Assembly: GCA_963580005.1 (NCBI GenBank)
Contig: CAUZJR010000225.1
Span: forward strand, 1 to 8,615
DNA from: UBA8437 sp963580005
Lineage (GTDB): Bacteria; Planctomycetota; Planctomycetia; Planctomycetales; Planctomycetaceae
Length of the DNA stretch: 8,615 bases
Direction: 5' to 3'
Shown: piece after piece, positions 5,959-8,615 of the stretch
Layout: every line of letters starts with the position of its first letter
How positions within the stretch are numbered: position 1 is the first letter of the stretch
Position numbers and translations under genes: made by a program
Notes under the pieces: model-generated
What the model was told of the DNA's origin: nothing
The model's database searches: none
Seen by the model: the letters and a program-made list of their open reading frames with translations, nothing else

Positions 5959-6202
5959 GCCCCTGTGCCCAACCGAAGGCTTGTCAGTTTCAGGCTCCGC
6001 CAATCATCTGGAATTCTTCCTTGATCCGCTTGTTCCGAGGCCCGTGTAAGGAATCGCGAATGAGGCTGACAATTAAAAGTCCGGTCACGCGTCGTGGTGG
6101 TCCCTGGGATAAGGTCCGCCAGAGGAGGCGAACTTCAGCAGATGGGATTGCCTGGAGACGTGGAGAATATGCGGGGAAAGATGGGATAGGTCCCGCATTT
6201 GC

Positions 6203-6231
6203 ACAGTACTTGGATCGAGGAAAAAAGTCAA
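6203..6231 (-). promoter_or_regulatory. Candidate sigma70-type promoter for the minus-strand FHA gene group
   Basis: On the minus strand a -35-like TTGACT (6231-6226, five of six consensus bases) is followed after exactly 17 bases by TACTGT (6208-6203), which keeps the consensus TA....T positions. It lies between the transferase stop and the FHA start and points at the FHA gene, implying a leader of about 250 bases. The -10 match is only partial. Confidence 0.4.
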
Positions 6232-6315
6232 CGAATTTGGTCCTTTGTGGCCACTTTTGGGCATACCGCAAAACAGGTGTCCCTACGTTCCGGACGGATT
6301 CCTCAGCCGTGCCAG

Positions 6316-7029
6316 CTACCGGTTTGCGAGTCGTTCGATTTCGGCCTGCTCGAGTTCGCTGAGCGGTTCCCCAGTGGCCTGCCATTCGAGCGATTCGGCA
6401 ATCGCCTTGGCCATCGTCTGGGGAAAGTCATCCGGCAGGGTCAATCCGGCGACGAGGTCGAGCAGGCCGGGGAATTCGGGGGCATGAGGCGATTGGTGCA
6501 GCAGCAGGCTGCCGTGTTGCAGGATGGCGCCTCTGCGTCTTCGTTGCGCGCTGCCGAGCACTTTGTGGCCATCACAGATCACGTCTTCGTCGGCGGCGCG
6601 AGCAAAGCAGAGCGCGGGCTGATTGTCTCCGGTGGCGTGGCCCCTGAGTCCCAGGCCCGGAATCACCTGGTCTGAGCCTGCGGAGATCTGATCGATGAGT
6701 GCCTGGTGGATCCGGGCATAGAGTGGAAGTCCGCGGCTGTTGAGGGAGTCTTCGGGAGGGACCACACACGAGTAGGTCCATTCGAAGTGATGCACGATGG
6801 CTCCCCCTCCGGAGAGCCGTTGGACTCGATCGAGTCCTTCCAGGAGCGGGCTGTTGTCGAGCTGGTCGGGTTGCTGGAAGTAGCCCAGTGACACGGTGGG
6901 TCGGGACCAGGCGTAGACACGCACGGTGGCCTGTCCGGTTCGGAGGGCCGTTTCGAGCAGCCACTCATCGCAGGCCATGTTCCACGGACCGGTGTGGGCC
7001 GTCCCGAATTCAACGATTCGGCAGTCCAT
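6316..7029 (-). CDS. Octanoyl/lipoyl transferase, LipM/LplA family
   Basis: This 237-residue cytosolic enzyme of the biotin/lipoate ligase fold attaches octanoate or lipoate to a lysine of carrier domains such as GcvH. Family motifs in order: NMACDEWLL (17-25), RPTVSLGYFQ (43-52), VQRLSGGGAIVHHFEWTYS (69-87), PALCFARAADEDV (138-150), the lysine loop GHKVLGSAQRRRRGAILQHGS (K156, GSAQ 159-162, HGS 172-174), and a short C-terminal helical tail. C141 falls where Bacillus LipM has its catalytic cysteine (VCFDAPS), favouring an octanoyl-ACP transferase over an ATP-using ligase. The protein is about 40 residues shorter than Bacillus LipM and lacks a long C-terminal accessory domain, so LipM-like is preferred but not certain. 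It starts 36 bases after the gcvPB stop on the same strand, which fits a role in lipoylating GcvH. There is no clear Shine-Dalgarno; translation may be coupled to gcvPB. Confidence 0.85.
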   Translation of the reverse strand: MDCRIVEFGTAHTGPWNMACDEWLLETALRTGQATVRVYAWSRPTVSLGYFQQPDQLDNSPLLEGLDRVQRLSGGGAIVHHFEWTYSCVVPPEDSLNSRGLPLYARIHQALIDQISAGSDQVIPGLGLRGHATGDNQPALCFARAADEDVICDGHKVLGSAQRRRRGAILQHGSLLLHQSPHAPEFPGLLDLVAGLTLPDDFPQTMAKAIAESLEWQATGEPLSELEQAEIERLANR

Positions 7030-7065
7030 GGTGTTCTTTGAGGTGCAGGAGGTTCGCGGGTTTCA

Positions 7066-8550
<1,485 letters not shown>

Positions 8551-8555
8551 GGTAG

Positions 8556-8615
8556 TCAGGCGGGATTGCCGAGAGTCTGGGGCGTGTCGGTTGTGGTGGG
8601 TATTGCTGCGAGCGA
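8556..8615 (-). CDS. C-terminal end of upstream gene, possibly gcvPA (partial)
   Basis: A minus-strand frame is open from the window edge for 19 codons (SLAAIPTTTDTPQTLGNPA) and ends with TGA at 8558-8556, five bases before the gcvPB start. The spacing is typical of genes in one operon, and gcvPA is the usual neighbour. The tail is too short and low in complexity to identify; the call rests on position only, and another frame cannot be excluded. Confidence 0.4.
   Translation of the reverse strand, partial: SLAAIPTTTDTPQTLGNPA

Larger units (their letters stand above)
5945..6315. other. 371-base intergenic region / long leader of the FHA gene
   Basis: No well-supported gene is seen. Relative to its surroundings it is AT-richer around 6200-6260. 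It contains a candidate minus-strand promoter (6203-6231), an 8-bp palindrome GTGGCCAC (6247-6254) just upstream of that promoter, a GGAG ribosome binding site (5955-5958) for the FHA gene, and a possible 32-codon minus-strand frame from GTG at 6088 to TGA at 5990 whose end reads RNKRIKEEFQMIGGA. No intrinsic terminator after the transferase gene (stop at 6316) could be recognised. Confidence 0.5.

Noticed and set aside
4772..6049. 425-residue plus-strand open frame with poly-Leu/His runs
   Set aside because: It is a second antisense shadow of the same repeat; the FHA core residues on the minus strand decide the real frame.
4707..6362. 551-residue plus-strand open frame
   Set aside because: It is antisense to the FHA/Q-rich gene; its polycysteine run is merely the complement of the CAG/CAA repeat.
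5990..6385. 131-residue minus-strand frame as a full gene
   Set aside because: It overlaps the end of the transferase gene out of frame and its first part has no protein-like pattern; only the last ~32 codons were kept as a weak observation.

Overview
The window looks like a piece of a planctomycete chromosome (class Planctomycetia). The inference rests on the mix of genes seen here: a WD40 propeller of the kind usually fused to planctomycete c-type cytochrome domains, two FHA-domain signalling proteins, two short proteins that resemble conserved planctomycete hypotheticals, high GC, and weak or absent Shine-Dalgarno sites on several genes. All family assignments come from reading motifs; no database search was run.

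Layout. Positions 1-963 (+) hold the 3' end of a WD40 gene whose seven visible repeats could form one complete beta-propeller; a strong intrinsic terminator follows at 1007-1047. At 1151-4158 (+) there is a probable two-gene unit: a divergent UxaC/glucuronate-isomerase-like metalloenzyme, then an FHA-GAF-PP2C (RsbU/SpoIIE-type) serine/threonine phosphatase. It meets, tail to tail, a minus-strand group made of an FHA protein with a glutamine-rich tract (5944-4940), a 65-residue protein (4856-4659) and a 92-residue protein (4433-4155). The phosphatase and the 92-residue gene end on the same palindromic CTAG. A 371-base intergenic stretch (5945-6315) carries a plausible sigma70-type promoter for the minus-strand FHA group and a long leader. 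From 8615 down to 6316 (-) lies a glycine-cleavage segment: the last codons of an upstream gene (perhaps gcvPA), gcvPB, and a LipM/LplA-family octanoyl or lipoyl transferase.

How the genes may work together. GcvPB is the PLP-binding half of the P-protein of the glycine cleavage system. That system needs lipoylated GcvH, so a lipoyl-attachment enzyme directly downstream is functionally coherent. In the centre, an FHA phosphatase and an FHA adaptor face each other across two small proteins. One side could remove, and the other read, phospho-threonine marks, but this link is an inference from position and domain content. No mobile element, CRISPR array, tRNA or rRNA gene was found.
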